From Planctomycetota bacterium (GTDB lineage Bacteria > Planctomycetota > Planctomycetia > Gemmatales > Gemmataceae), in the NCBI GenBank assembly GCA_021413735.1, contig JAIOPV010000057.1:1-64000 (forward strand): DNA of 64,000 nucleotides. The letters are read 5' to 3'. Shown piece by piece: positions 8,533 through 16,661 of the stretch; within the stretch, counting starts at the first letter, position 1; the number at the start of each line of letters is the position of its first letter. Both the position numbers and the translations under genes were made by a program. The notes under the pieces were generated by a model. The model searched no databases. It had not been told where the DNA came from and saw only the letters and a list, made by a program, of their open reading frames with translations.

Positions 8533-9966
8533 ATGGCATCCCTCAAGCTGCGGCGAATCGACCTCACAGCGAACAACGCCACGGCCCAAATCACGAAACT
8601 CCGCGATCAGTTCCGATACGACTCCGAAGTGGTTTCCGCCGCCGGGAAGAAGCTCACCCTCGCCGTGTTTGGCGAAGCGCTCTCGCCAGTGCGAGCCGTC
8701 GAGCGAATCTGCACCGATGTCCGCGAGAAAGGCCTCTCCGCCGTCATCTCGTACACCGATCAGTTCGACAAGGTGAAACTCAAGCCGGACATGCTTCGCG
8801 TGAAGCCTGCCGAACTCGCGGAAGCTCACGCAGCGGTTGCCCCCGAGTTTCTCGAAGCAATTCGACAGGTGCAGTACAACGTCGTGCAGTTTCAGTCGGG
8901 CGTGTTGCACCGCGATGCAGTGATGCGGGTTTCGGAACGCCACGAGTTGCAACTCCGCTACCGACCACTCGACCGCGTCGGCGTGTACTGTCCCGGTGGT
9001 GCTGCTGCGTATCCTTCGACTCTCCTCATGACGGTGTGCCCGGCTCGAGCAGCGGGCGTCGAGCAGATCGTCGTGTGCATGCCGCCGAAGGACACGGGGG
9101 CGTACAACCGCGAAATGCTGGCGACATGCCACGAACTCGGCATCACCGAGGTTTACCGCATCGGTGGAGCGCAAGCTATCGCGGCGATGGCTTACGGCGT
9201 CGATGGTCTGCCTGCCGTGGACATGATCGTTGGACCTGGCAATCAGTATGTCGCGCTCGCCAAGAAGCACGTCTTTGGGCAGGTCGCCATCGACTGCATC
9301 GCTGGCCCCAGTGAAATCGTGGTCGCAGCCGACGATGCCGCTCATCCGGATTGGGTCGCTCTCGACCTGATCGCGCAGGCCGAGCACTCCCCCGGCGTCG
9401 CGGTGTTGGTGACGTGGTACGAACCGCTGATCGAGGAAGTGTTCGAGTCGATCCAGAAGAAGCTCGCGAAGCTGTCGCGTGCCGACCTCGCCCGCGATAG
9501 TCTCGAACGCTTCGGAGCGCTCGTGCTGGCTCCGGACAAGAAATCTGCGCTCGAATGCGTGAATGCACTGGCTCCCGAACACCTCCATATTCAGACTCGC
9601 GACCCGGAAGCGTTCGCGGAACAAGTTCGCAGTGCGGGGGCAGTGTTTCTTGGGCCGTTCACGCCGGTCGCAGTTGGCGACTACGCGGCTGGTCCGTCGC
9701 ACGTTCTTCCGACGGGCGGCACTGCTCGCTGGGCAAGCGGCCTCAACGCGAACGACTTCCGCAAGCGCACGAGCCTGATGCGGTTCACCCGCAACGGTCT
9801 TAAAGAGATAGCACCTGATGTGATCTTCCTCGCGAACACCGAAGGGCTGACGGCACACGCCGCGAGCGTCGAGATTCGCGCGAACAACAACGGACCCGAA
9901 GCTCGTCCGAAGCCGAAGGTTGATAAGGTCGCTGTTGCTGCTGCCGCTGCTGCCGCCAAAAAGTGA
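8533..9966 (+). CDS. hisD: Histidinol dehydrogenase
   Basis: A 477-residue enzyme that catalyses the last two steps of histidine synthesis, histidinol to histidine, with NAD and Zn. The chosen ATG at 8533 has GAGG 9 bases upstream and gives the usual N-terminus; an upstream in-frame start would add 18 poorly matching residues. Family motifs include YCPGGAAAYPSTLLM, GPGNQYVALAKK, DCIAGPSEIVV, IAQAEHSP, NALAPEHLHI and YAAGPSHVLPTGGTARW. The length exceeds the usual about 430 mainly because of an Ala/Lys/Pro-rich C-terminal tail of about 25 residues, which looks disordered. Its stop overlaps the hisC start by one base (TGATG), so translation is probably coupled. It is the first gene of hisD-hisC-hisB. 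Confidence 0.97.
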   Translation: MASLKLRRIDLTANNATAQITKLRDQFRYDSEVVSAAGKKLTLAVFGEALSPVRAVERICTDVREKGLSAVISYTDQFDKVKLKPDMLRVKPAELAEAHAAVAPEFLEAIRQVQYNVVQFQSGVLHRDAVMRVSERHELQLRYRPLDRVGVYCPGGAAAYPSTLLMTVCPARAAGVEQIVVCMPPKDTGAYNREMLATCHELGITEVYRIGGAQAIAAMAYGVDGLPAVDMIVGPGNQYVALAKKHVFGQVAIDCIAGPSEIVVAADDAAHPDWVALDLIAQAEHSPGVAVLVTWYEPLIEEVFESIQKKLAKLSRADLARDSLERFGALVLAPDKKSALECVNALAPEHLHIQTRDPEAFAEQVRSAGAVFLGPFTPVAVGDYAAGPSHVLPTGGTARWASGLNANDFRKRTSLMRFTRNGLKEIAPDVIFLANTEGLTAHAASVEIRANNNGPEARPKPKVDKVAVAAAAAAAKK

Positions 9967-11120
9967 TGAGTACGACTAACCCCTCCCCAACCCCTCCCCC
10001 AAGGGGAGAGGGGCTTCAGACCAATCCAACTCTGGCTCCCCCTTCCTTTTTAGGGAAGGGGGCTGGGGGGTTAGGTTCTTCAGTTCGGCCGAATGTTCTC
10101 GCCATGAAGGGCTACGCTCCCGGCGAGCAGCTCAACGACCCCGAAATCATCAAGCTGAACACGAACGAGAACCCGTATCCGCCAAGTCCGCGGGTTTTCG
10201 AGGCGATTCAAGCGACGCTCACCAGCAACAAACTCCGCAAGTATCCGGAACCGCTCGGTGACACGTTTCGCCGTGCCGCAGGGAAGGTGCTTGGCGTCGA
10301 TCCCGATTGCATCCTCATCGGCAACGGTTCTGACGACATCCTCACCATCCTGACGCGAACCTTCGTCCCCGAAGGCGGCTTGATCGCGAGCCCGACACCG
10401 AGCTACATCCTGTACAAGTCGCTCGCCGAGATTCAGGGGGCACGCTTTCAGACAGTTCCGTTCGATGAAAACTGGCACCTGCCACAGCCGTGGCCGATCA
10501 AAGGCGCGAATCTGACGTTCATCCCGAACCCGAACTCACCTTCTGGGACGATGGTTCCGAAAGTGCTGATGGAGTTGGTCAGGGCACAGGTTGCTCCTTA
10601 CCCTCTCGTCATCGACGAAGCGTACATCGACTTTGCTGACGATCGCGCCTCGTGGGTGCAGACTGTGAAGCATTGCGACAACCTCATCGTCACCCGGACT
10701 CTCAGCAAGTCGTACTCACTCGCGGGCATTCGGTTCGGATTCGCAATCGCATCCCCCGACATCATCCGCGAACTCACGAAGGTGAAAGACTCTTACAACT
10801 GCGACGTCCTGAGCCTCGCTGCCGCGACCGCTGCAATCGAAGACCAAGAATACTTCGCAGGAGTGCGTGCGAAGATCATCGCGACCCGTGAACGGATGCG
10901 GCCGGCGCTCACGGAACTCGGCTTCGACGTCACGCCAAGTCACGCGAACTTCCTGTGGTGTCGGCGCTCGGATCGTCCCTTGAAGCCGATCTACGAAGAA
11001 TTGAAACGTCGCAAGATTCTCGTGCGCTACATGAACTACGACGGCTACGACGGCCTGCGAATCTCCGTCGGCAGCGACGCCGAGATCGACAAGTTGCTCG
11101 CCGAACTGAAGTCACTCTAA
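9966..11120 (+). CDS. hisC: Histidinol-phosphate aminotransferase with a repeat-derived N-terminal extension
   Basis: A 384-residue PLP-dependent fold-type I aminotransferase converting imidazole-acetol phosphate and glutamate to histidinol phosphate. Motifs include LNTNENPYPPSP, LIGNGSDDIL, FIPNPNSPSGT, VIDEAYIDFA and TRTLSKSYSLAG, with the Schiff-base Lys at residue 248. The ATG at 9966 overlaps the hisD stop. Residues about 5-37 (Pro/Gly-rich, including TPPPRGEGLQ and LGKGAGGLG) are encoded by an inverted repeat (9976-10075). The normal HisC start would correspond to about SSVRPNVLAMKGY after it. No ATG, GTG or TTG lies in frame between the repeat and that point, so either the extension is translated or initiation is at the internal Met at 10104. 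Confidence 0.96.
   Translation: MSTTNPSPTPPPRGEGLQTNPTLAPPSFLGKGAGGLGSSVRPNVLAMKGYAPGEQLNDPEIIKLNTNENPYPPSPRVFEAIQATLTSNKLRKYPEPLGDTFRRAAGKVLGVDPDCILIGNGSDDILTILTRTFVPEGGLIASPTPSYILYKSLAEIQGARFQTVPFDENWHLPQPWPIKGANLTFIPNPNSPSGTMVPKVLMELVRAQVAPYPLVIDEAYIDFADDRASWVQTVKHCDNLIVTRTLSKSYSLAGIRFGFAIASPDIIRELTKVKDSYNCDVLSLAAATAAIEDQEYFAGVRAKIIATRERMRPALTELGFDVTPSHANFLWCRRSDRPLKPIYEELKRRKILVRYMNYDGYDGLRISVGSDAEIDKLLAELKSL
9976..10075. repeat. CCCCTCCCC/GGGGAGGGG-type inverted repeat inside hisC, family D
   Basis: The left part begins CTAACCCCTCCCCAACCCCT and contains CCCC-AAGG-GGAG hairpins. The right part (10035-10075) is its diverged reverse complement and ends GGGGGGTTAGG. The element is 100 bases long and is read through without a stop in the hisC frame, encoding a Pro/Gly-rich insert. 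Repeats of this C-rich type are known as intergenic elements in several bacterial genomes; presence inside a coding region is unusual. Confidence 0.8.
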
Positions 11121-11128
11121 ACCCAAGT

Positions 11129-11203
11129 TCTCACGTAAAGCCGCAAAGTCGCAAAGAGATTGGCTCCTTGGTTTTCTTTGTGGCTTCGCGGCTTTGCGTG
11201 AGA
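11129..11203. repeat. Inverted repeat of CGCAAAGCCGCAAAG type, family E
   Basis: Arms at 11129-11156 (TCTCACGTAAAGCCGCAAAG at its outer end) and 11176-11203 are reverse complements with 4 mismatches in 28 bases, around 19 bases. It fills most of the 98-base gap between hisC and hisB. It ends 15 bases before the hisB ATG, which has no clear Shine-Dalgarno sequence, so it could affect hisB translation. Confidence 0.85.
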
Positions 11204-11218
11204 TGATTTCTGAATGCC

Positions 11219-11806
11219 ATGCCACGAACCGCCACGATCAACCGCAAGACGGCCGAAACAGACATCCAGCTCTCGCTCAACCTCGACGGCAGCGGGAAGG
11301 TCGATGTGAACACGGGCGTCGGTTTCTTCGACCACATGCTGACGCATATCGGCAAGCACGGCATGTTCGACCTCACGGTGACGTGCAAGGGCGACACGCA
11401 CATCGACGCTCATCACACGGTCGAAGACGTTGGCATCTGTTTCGGCAAGGCGCTCGTGCAGGCTCTCGGCGACAAGGCCGGTATCCGTCGCTTCGGCGAT
11501 TGTGCCCTTCCAATGGATGAAACGCTCGCGCTCGCAGCGATTGATCTGAGTGGTCGGCCGTTTCTGGTGTGGAGTGCGGATGTGCCTCTCGAAACGCTCG
11601 GCACTTTCTCGTCGCAGTTGGCGGAAGAGTTCTGGCGAGCGGTTTCGTCGGCGGGATTGCTGACGCTTCATGTCGTATTGCAGCATGGACGCAACACGCA
11701 TCACATCGTGGAAGCGATCTTCAAGGCGTGTGCCCGAGCGCTGCGAGCCTCTGTCGAAATGGACCCGCGAGCCAGCGGCATCCCTTCAACCAAGGGTGTC
11801 CTCTGA
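11219..11806 (+). CDS. hisB: Imidazoleglycerol-phosphate dehydratase
   Basis: A 195-residue monofunctional enzyme, the standard length, which dehydrates imidazole glycerol phosphate to imidazole-acetol phosphate using bound Mn. The family signatures are present: FFDHMLTHIGKHG, DAHHTVEDVGICFG, RFGDCALPMDETLA and the second metal-binding repeat QHGRNTHHIVEAIFKACARA, then ASGIPSTKGVL at the C-terminus. The ATG at 11219 gives the canonical MPRTATINRKTAET start but has no convincing ribosome-binding site. The neighbouring repeat leaves little room for one. It follows hisC in the same direction and is probably co-transcribed with it. Confidence 0.97.
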   Translation: MPRTATINRKTAETDIQLSLNLDGSGKVDVNTGVGFFDHMLTHIGKHGMFDLTVTCKGDTHIDAHHTVEDVGICFGKALVQALGDKAGIRRFGDCALPMDETLALAAIDLSGRPFLVWSADVPLETLGTFSSQLAEEFWRAVSSAGLLTLHVVLQHGRNTHHIVEAIFKACARALRASVEMDPRASGIPSTKGVL

Positions 11807-11828
11807 CCACTGACCCCGGAAGGATTCG

Positions 11829-12434
11829 TTGAACTTCCTGGCGCATTTGCATCTGGCCGACCCAGAACCCGGACTCATGCTCGGTGGCATCGTCGCGGAC
11901 TTCGCACGCAATCCCGAGATCGCTCTGCTTCCCGAAGCTGTGCAAACCGGCGTTCGCCTCCATCGGCTCATCGACGGTTTCACTGATCGCCACCCCATCG
12001 TGCATCGCAGCAACGCTCGCATCTCGGCTCGCCTCGGCTGGTTCGCCGGCATCGTGATGGATGTCTATTACGACCACATCCTCGCTCGAAACTGGGAACG
12101 CTACTCGCCCGAACCGTTGCCCACGTTCGCGGGTCGATCGTATCAGGTGCTCGAAGACGCATTCTCCATCTCTCCGCCAGACGCACAGTGGTTCATTCGC
12201 CGCTTCATCGACGGTGACTATCTCGTTGGCTACTCGACCATCGAGGGGATCGAGCTGACGCTGGCTCGTCTTTCGGAACGAATCGCCGAGCGGATGCCGA
12301 AGCGAGCGCTGTGGCTGCCAGATGCGCTGCCTGATCTCGCTGCCGCCGACGCGGAACTGGCCGACGACTTTCACGCCTTCTATCCCGAATTGGTTGCGTT
12401 CGCTCAGGAATCGCGTCGCGGGTTCGTCACATGA
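11829..12434 (+). CDS. acpH: Acyl carrier protein phosphodiesterase-like protein (DUF479)
   Basis: A 201-residue protein. The TTG start at 11829 is preceded by GGAAGGA about 5 bases away. N-terminal motifs MNFLAHLHLADP, LGGIVADF and LHRLIDGFTDRHPIV, plus the central MDVYYDHILARNW, are those of the AcpH family, related to HD-domain phosphohydrolases; the His and Asp residues in these motifs probably bind the metal. E. coli AcpH removes the 4-phosphopantetheine arm from acyl carrier protein. It starts 22 bases after hisB and so probably sits at the end of the his transcript, although it has no role in histidine synthesis. The next 597 bases hold no gene. Confidence 0.82.
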   Translation: MNFLAHLHLADPEPGLMLGGIVADFARNPEIALLPEAVQTGVRLHRLIDGFTDRHPIVHRSNARISARLGWFAGIVMDVYYDHILARNWERYSPEPLPTFAGRSYQVLEDAFSISPPDAQWFIRRFIDGDYLVGYSTIEGIELTLARLSERIAERMPKRALWLPDALPDLAAADAELADDFHAFYPELVAFAQESRRGFVT

Positions 12435-12802
12435 TTCCGGATGGTTCCGGACGTGAAATAATGTGCGAGTAAGTTCAGCGCCTTTGTCACTGATCGCCGC
12501 AAGTTTTGGTGACTGAGTCAGTTGAGGTTCTGGAGCGTATGCTCTGATAAAGTTTCTTCCGGACGAATAAGATGGTTCCGGGTCTGGAATGGTTGGTTCC
12601 GGACATGGGGTGGGGGAGTAGCCCGGAACCAATGTGAAACGCTGAAACCGGACCTTTTCCTTGACTTCACGGCATGTGATACTTCTGAAGTTGGTCGTGC
12701 GGTTGGTTTAGCTCGCTGCATTGCAGCAGGACGATGTTGCGTCGTCCGAGAAAATGGCTTCTTCCGCGACTCGTGGACGGCTGTTTCTGCGGGGACTCCA
12801 CA

Positions 12803-12875
12803 TTTGAACATTGGAATTACCGGCCCACTGGATCTACCCGGCCAAACCGGGTGAGCCTCAATTCCAATGTTCAAA
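12803..12875. repeat. Inverted repeat with TTTGAACATTGGAATT arms
   Basis: Perfect 16-base arms at 12803-12818 and 12860-12875. The complementarity resumes outside with GGGGACTC/GAGTCCCC after a short mismatch. The 41-base centre is not gene-like but holds an inner ACCCGG/CCGGGT stem. It resembles a long stem-loop or a non-autonomous palindromic element. Confidence 0.75.
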
Positions 12876-12942
12876 TAAAGAGTCCCCGCCAGTGAGCCGG
12901 GCACAAACCAGGACATGAAGTAAACTCGCCGCACAACCAACA

Positions 12943-12977
12943 AACGCAGCCCATCCGCGAAAGGGATGGGCTGCGTT
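12943..12977 (+). terminator. Intrinsic terminator-like stem-loop
   Basis: A perfect 14-bp stem, AACGCAGCCCATCC (12943-12956) with GGATGGGCTGCGTT (12964-12977), and a 7-base loop, followed by the pyrimidine run CTTTCTC. The T-run is weak, so termination is likely but not certain. It is the right size to end a transcript coming from acpH or from the non-coding stretch. Confidence 0.55.
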
Positions 12978-12992
12978 CTTTCTCACATCCGC

Positions 12993-12998
12993 TACAAT
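12993..12998 (+). promoter_or_regulatory. Candidate -10 element for the radical SAM gene
   Basis: TACAAT lies just after the terminator-like stem and 33 bases before the proposed start codon at 13032. No good -35 hexamer is visible at 16-18 bases upstream, so the call rests on position and the -10 match alone. Confidence 0.25.
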
Positions 12999-13031
12999 CA
13001 GTTCTGTCCAGTCGCGCCGAAATATTGGGTC

Positions 13032-14888
13032 ATGCCGATGCTGAACACCGCTCTTCGAGATGCCGTGCTGCGAGTGCTGCCGCGGGTCAAAACGCCTGCC
13101 CAATACATTGGCGGCGAACTCAACTCCACGCCGAAAGATCACCGGCAAGTTCGCGGTAAGCTGTGCCTCTGCTTCCCCGATGCGTACACGATCGGAATGA
13201 GCCACCACGGTTTGCAGGTGCTCTACACGATCATGAACGCCGATCCGCAGTGGGCCTGCGAACGTGCGTTCGCTCCGTGGCTGGACTTCGAGGCAGCACT
13301 CCGCAAGCACCGTCTGCCACTGTACGGCCTCGAAAACTACACACCGTTGCGCGAGTTCGATCTGGTCGGGTTCAGCCTGCAATACGAGGTCTGCTACACG
13401 AACCTGCTCACGATGATCGACCTCGGCGGCATCCCGCACTTCTCGCGCGATCGCCTCGTCACCGATCCACTGGTTGTCGCTGGAGGTCCAGGGGCACAGA
13501 ACCCCGAGTTGCTGGCCCCGTTCGTGGATGTGTTCGTGATCGGCGACGGCGAGGAATCGTTGCCGTGGGTGATGGAAAAGTGGATGTCGCTGAAGGAAGT
13601 GGCCATCCGCGAAGGCGATACGAGCCACGCTCGCCGCATGGAGATGCTCGCCGAGTTGGTCGGTAGCACCGCGTGGGCATACGCTCCGGCCTTCTACGAA
13701 TTCGACTACCACGACGACGGCACAATTGCGACCGTGAACCGCACCCGCTCCGATGTGCCCATGCAGATCGAAAGCTGCACCATCGACCAGGATCTCGACG
13801 CGATTCCGCTGCCGACGAAGCCGGTCGTGTCGTTCGTGCAGACGCCGCACGACCGCATCGCCATCGAAATCATGCGAGGTTGCCCGTGGCAATGCCGTTT
13901 CTGTCAATCGACTGTCATCAAGCGGCCGTTGCGGGTGCGGAGTGTCGAAACGATCGTGCAGGCAGCGCTCGAAAGCTACCGCAACACGGGCATGAACGAG
14001 ATCAGTTTGCTGTCGCTGTCGAGCAGCGATTACCCGCACTTCGAGGAGTTGGTGCGGCGGATGCATGAGGTGTTCATGCCGTTGGGTGTGAACGTGTCGT
14101 TGCCGAGCTTGCGGGTGAATCACCAACTGCGCTCGGTGCCACAACTCATGCAGGGCTGGCGACGCGCCGGGATGACGCTTGCTCCCGAAGTGGCCCGCGA
14201 CGACATGCGAGTGCAGATTCGCAAGCCGATCAAGAACGACGACCTGATTGAAGGCTGTCGGGCGGCGTTCAAGGAAGGCATGTCTCACGTCAAGTTGTAC
14301 TTCCTGTGCGGGCTGCCCGGCGAACGGCACGTCGATCTCGATGGAATCGTCGATCTGGCGGAAACCATCAGCCGGGTGGGGCGTGAGTTCGGCGGGCGGG
14401 ACAAGGAAGTGATCGCGTCCGTGTCGAATTTCATCCCGAAGCCGCACACGCCATATCAGTGGAACGGGATGCAGACACGCGAATACTTCCGCTGGGCAGG
14501 CGATTATCTGCACCGTCGCAAGCGAGTGAAGGCCGTGAAAATCAAGCAGCACGACATCGAGACGAGTCTGCTTGAGGGCATCCTGACGCGAGGTGATCGG
14601 CGTGTGAGTCCGGGGCTGTACGAAGCCTGGAAACGCGGTGCCCGCTTCGACGGCTGGAAGGAATGTTACAACCCGCAACTGTGGTGGCAGGCTTTCAGCG
14701 ATCTTGGCATTGATGTTGATTTCTACCGCACAAGGCAGCGTCCGGTTGGCGAGAAATTGCCGTGGGACCATGTGAACGTGAAGAAGGGTCGCGCTTATCT
14801 GGAGAAGGAACAGGCCCGGAGCGTGGTACAGCTTGGCGTGATGGCTGAGGCTGTCGGCGAAAAGGGACCAACTGGCTGCGGTGGCTAA
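13032..14888 (+). CDS. B12-binding-domain radical SAM protein (TIGR03960-like)
   Basis: A 618-residue protein from the ATG at 13032; an in-frame start at 12966 lies inside the terminator stem and is unlikely. Residues about 20-200 resemble the B12-binding-like fold of this family (LCLCFPDAYTIGMSHHGLQ, VVAGGPGAQNPE, GDGEESLPWVM). The radical SAM core follows with the cluster motif RGCPWQCRFCQ (Cys spacing CxxxCxxC), which binds the 4Fe-4S cluster and SAM. Later motifs APEVARDDMR and KLYFLCGLPGE fit the TIM-barrel. In many bacteria this protein is fused or next to a TIGR03936/DUF2344 partner and lies near Rne/Rng or ribosomal genes; neither is seen here. The reaction is not established. Confidence 0.85.
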   Translation: MPMLNTALRDAVLRVLPRVKTPAQYIGGELNSTPKDHRQVRGKLCLCFPDAYTIGMSHHGLQVLYTIMNADPQWACERAFAPWLDFEAALRKHRLPLYGLENYTPLREFDLVGFSLQYEVCYTNLLTMIDLGGIPHFSRDRLVTDPLVVAGGPGAQNPELLAPFVDVFVIGDGEESLPWVMEKWMSLKEVAIREGDTSHARRMEMLAELVGSTAWAYAPAFYEFDYHDDGTIATVNRTRSDVPMQIESCTIDQDLDAIPLPTKPVVSFVQTPHDRIAIEIMRGCPWQCRFCQSTVIKRPLRVRSVETIVQAALESYRNTGMNEISLLSLSSSDYPHFEELVRRMHEVFMPLGVNVSLPSLRVNHQLRSVPQLMQGWRRAGMTLAPEVARDDMRVQIRKPIKNDDLIEGCRAAFKEGMSHVKLYFLCGLPGERHVDLDGIVDLAETISRVGREFGGRDKEVIASVSNFIPKPHTPYQWNGMQTREYFRWAGDYLHRRKRVKAVKIKQHDIETSLLEGILTRGDRRVSPGLYEAWKRGARFDGWKECYNPQLWWQAFSDLGIDVDFYRTRQRPVGEKLPWDHVNVKKGRAYLEKEQARSVVQLGVMAEAVGEKGPTGCGG

Positions 14889-14912
14889 CGGGATTCAATT
14901 GAAGGAGCGACC

Positions 14913-15257
14913 GTGGCGAAGGATCCTCTCGAACCGAAACGTTGTGCTGTTCTTCTCGGCGCACTCGCTGCGCCTGAGCGATTGAAGATTGTGCGTTTTC
15001 TCGCCGAGGGGCCGCGTAATGTCACCGAGATTGTGGCCATGCTCGGGCTGAAGGAAAAAGCCGTGAACGTGTCACACCATTTGGCGGTACTCAAGAACGC
15101 GGGGCTGATTCGCGGCACAAAGCGAGGTCGATTCGTTCACTACGCACTTCGTCCCGGTATGCTCGAAGAAGCCGAGGCCACGGGCGTTCCTCGTGAGGCG
15201 TTGAACCTCGGCTGCTGCAAACTGGAGTTGCCGGAGTGCGAGAAGAAAGCAGAGTGA
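14913..15257 (+). CDS. ArsR-family winged-helix transcriptional regulator
   Basis: A 114-residue protein from a GTG at 14913 with AGGAG upstream. The HTH spans about residues 15-95: LAAPERLKIVRFLAEGPRNV, then the recognition region VSHHLAVLKNAGLI and the wing GTKRGRFVHYALRPG. ArsR proteins are dimeric repressors, often released by metals. The classical alpha-3 ELCVCDL metal site is absent. The C-terminal tail carries GCCKLELPEC, three Cys that could form a different metal or redox site. It begins 24 bases after the radical SAM gene, so it may be co-transcribed. It converges with the following membrane protein gene, with only 6 bases between. Confidence 0.88.
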   Translation: MAKDPLEPKRCAVLLGALAAPERLKIVRFLAEGPRNVTEIVAMLGLKEKAVNVSHHLAVLKNAGLIRGTKRGRFVHYALRPGMLEEAEATGVPREALNLGCCKLELPECEKKAE

Positions 15258-15263
15258 GGTCCG

Positions 15264-16661
15264 CTAGGTTCGCCGCGCCCACAAGCGAACCGCGAGATGA
15301 ATCACGACCCACGTTCCCAGTGCGGAGAACACGATCTGTTCGAGATACGGCACAATGTATGACGGCCACGGGCCGACCGTCCACATTCCGATCGCAAGCA
15401 AGAAACCAAACGCGGACAACAACACGAAATCCACGCGAGTACGGGGGCGCTGCACGAGTAACCGACCGAGTAGCCAGAAGCCCGGCACAAGGAAGGGCAC
15501 GAACCACCGGATCGACAGGCAACCCCCGCCACGGTTATCCGAGAGAACTGCGTACATCCCAAACGTCGCCACGCACCAAGCGAGCAGCGAGATGAGTTCG
15601 ATTTGTTGGCGGGTGGGAGTTAGCACACGCCAGCCACCCGCCAACGCGAGGAATAGCGGCAGATTGCACGTCAGTAATCCTTTGTAGCTGAACAGCAACT
15701 CCCAAATGTAGATGACGAACCCGTGAGGCGTATGCCGCCAGAATCCGGTCATGTTCGATGGATCGAACGGGCTGCCGGGCCAGTTGAGAAACTCAGGAAC
15801 CATGCCAAGCGGCACCCAGACGCGGCCGACAGAATACGTCAGTGCGTGGTGAGTCGCGATCCAGGGAGCTGCGGCGAGCAGGAACATCCCAACGGCAGCG
15901 ATCCGTCGTGTGCGGAGGAATAGACCGATCGCCGCACATGCCAGTAACGATGGTCCGCCGCCTAGGTCGAGAGTGTAGCCGAAGCCCGCGAAAGTTCCGG
16001 CGAGAGCAAGTGATCCCCACGCGATTCGCGGCAGAGCTTGCGCTGTGCGAAGTAGGAACACGGCCAACCCCGCAAGCGCCGCAGTCTGCGGCAGCGACGG
16101 GTTGACATGCCGGGTGTATCCGGGCAACACCGTGGCGAGTGCGAATGAACCCAGCCAGATGAGACGCAAGCCTGCCGGCAGGCCGATGAGCCGTCCGAGA
16201 ACCCACATGAAACCGACCGCGACCGCGTAACTGATCCCGGAACTCAGAGTGGTTGCCGTGCGGCAGAACACATCCGGCCGTTCAGCGGGCGAGGGCAAAC
16301 CCACGAACATCAGCACACGGTATGCTCCGGCGGTCAGGATCGCGAGAATCGGCGGTTTATCGGAATAGAAGTGTCCGTCGATCCGCACCTTGTCGAGCGT
16401 CCCACCTGTCTCGATGTTTGGGATATCGGGATTGTAAGGCGGCATCCCCCGAGCGAGGAGACCGAACGACGGCGTCGCGAAAATGGAATCATCGATGCAG
16501 AGGGTTCCACGGTCGACTAGCGATTCCGTGGTCGCCAGACGGGAACCATCGTTGAAGCCACCGGCGTAGGGCAACGCTCCGACCGCAGCCAGTGAGAACG
16601 CCAGCCCGGCGAGAACCCACGTGGTTGCGGTGTGGTCTGCCCAGCGAATCAATCTCCTCAT
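15264..16661 (-). CDS. Polytopic membrane protein, possible GT-C type glycosyltransferase
   Basis: A 465-residue protein with about ten predicted membrane helices. The first extracytoplasmic loop carries FYSDKPPIL, the type of acidic/KPP motif found in dolichol/undecaprenyl-phosphate-mannose-type GT-C enzymes (PMT/ArnT-like). That points to transfer of a lipid-linked sugar to a protein or glycan outside the membrane; this is inference from one motif and topology. The ATG at 16661 overlaps the stop of the DUF1501 gene in TGATG, so the two are translationally coupled. A GTG at 16664 is an alternative. The C-terminus is short (VRLWARRT). Confidence 0.65.
   Translation of the reverse strand: MRRLIRWADHTATTWVLAGLAFSLAAVGALPYAGGFNDGSRLATTESLVDRGTLCIDDSIFATPSFGLLARGMPPYNPDIPNIETGGTLDKVRIDGHFYSDKPPILAILTAGAYRVLMFVGLPSPAERPDVFCRTATTLSSGISYAVAVGFMWVLGRLIGLPAGLRLIWLGSFALATVLPGYTRHVNPSLPQTAALAGLAVFLLRTAQALPRIAWGSLALAGTFAGFGYTLDLGGGPSLLACAAIGLFLRTRRIAAVGMFLLAAAPWIATHHALTYSVGRVWVPLGMVPEFLNWPGSPFDPSNMTGFWRHTPHGFVIYIWELLFSYKGLLTCNLPLFLALAGGWRVLTPTRQQIELISLLAWCVATFGMYAVLSDNRGGGCLSIRWFVPFLVPGFWLLGRLLVQRPRTRVDFVLLSAFGFLLAIGMWTVGPWPSYIVPYLEQIVFSALGTWVVIHLAVRLWARRT

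Larger units (their letters stand above)
12435..13031. other. Gene-free, structure-rich intergenic region
   Basis: No convincing coding sequence is present; the open frames are short, biased and interrupted by repeats. It contains repeated GGTTCCGG(A/G) motifs near 12442, 12574 and 12594 with an inverted CCCGGAACC at 12622. Small perfect hairpins also occur (GCTGCA-T-TGCAGC near 12715; GGACGA-7-TCGTCC at 12729-12747), followed by the inverted repeat at 12803-12875 and the terminator-like stem at 12943-12977. A non-coding RNA ending at that stem is possible, but this is inference only. Confidence 0.5.

Noticed and set aside
8317-9858. 513-codon minus-strand frame opposite hisD
   Set aside because: Antisense shadow of hisD; no motifs.
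12522-12854. 110-codon plus-strand frame in the intergenic region
   Set aside because: Overlaps inverted repeats, no SD, odd composition rich in Trp and Arg, no recognisable family.
12858-14771. 637-codon open frame on the minus strand
   Set aside because: It lies entirely antisense to the radical SAM gene, has no family motifs and an Arg/His/Val-rich composition typical of shadow frames in GC-rich DNA.
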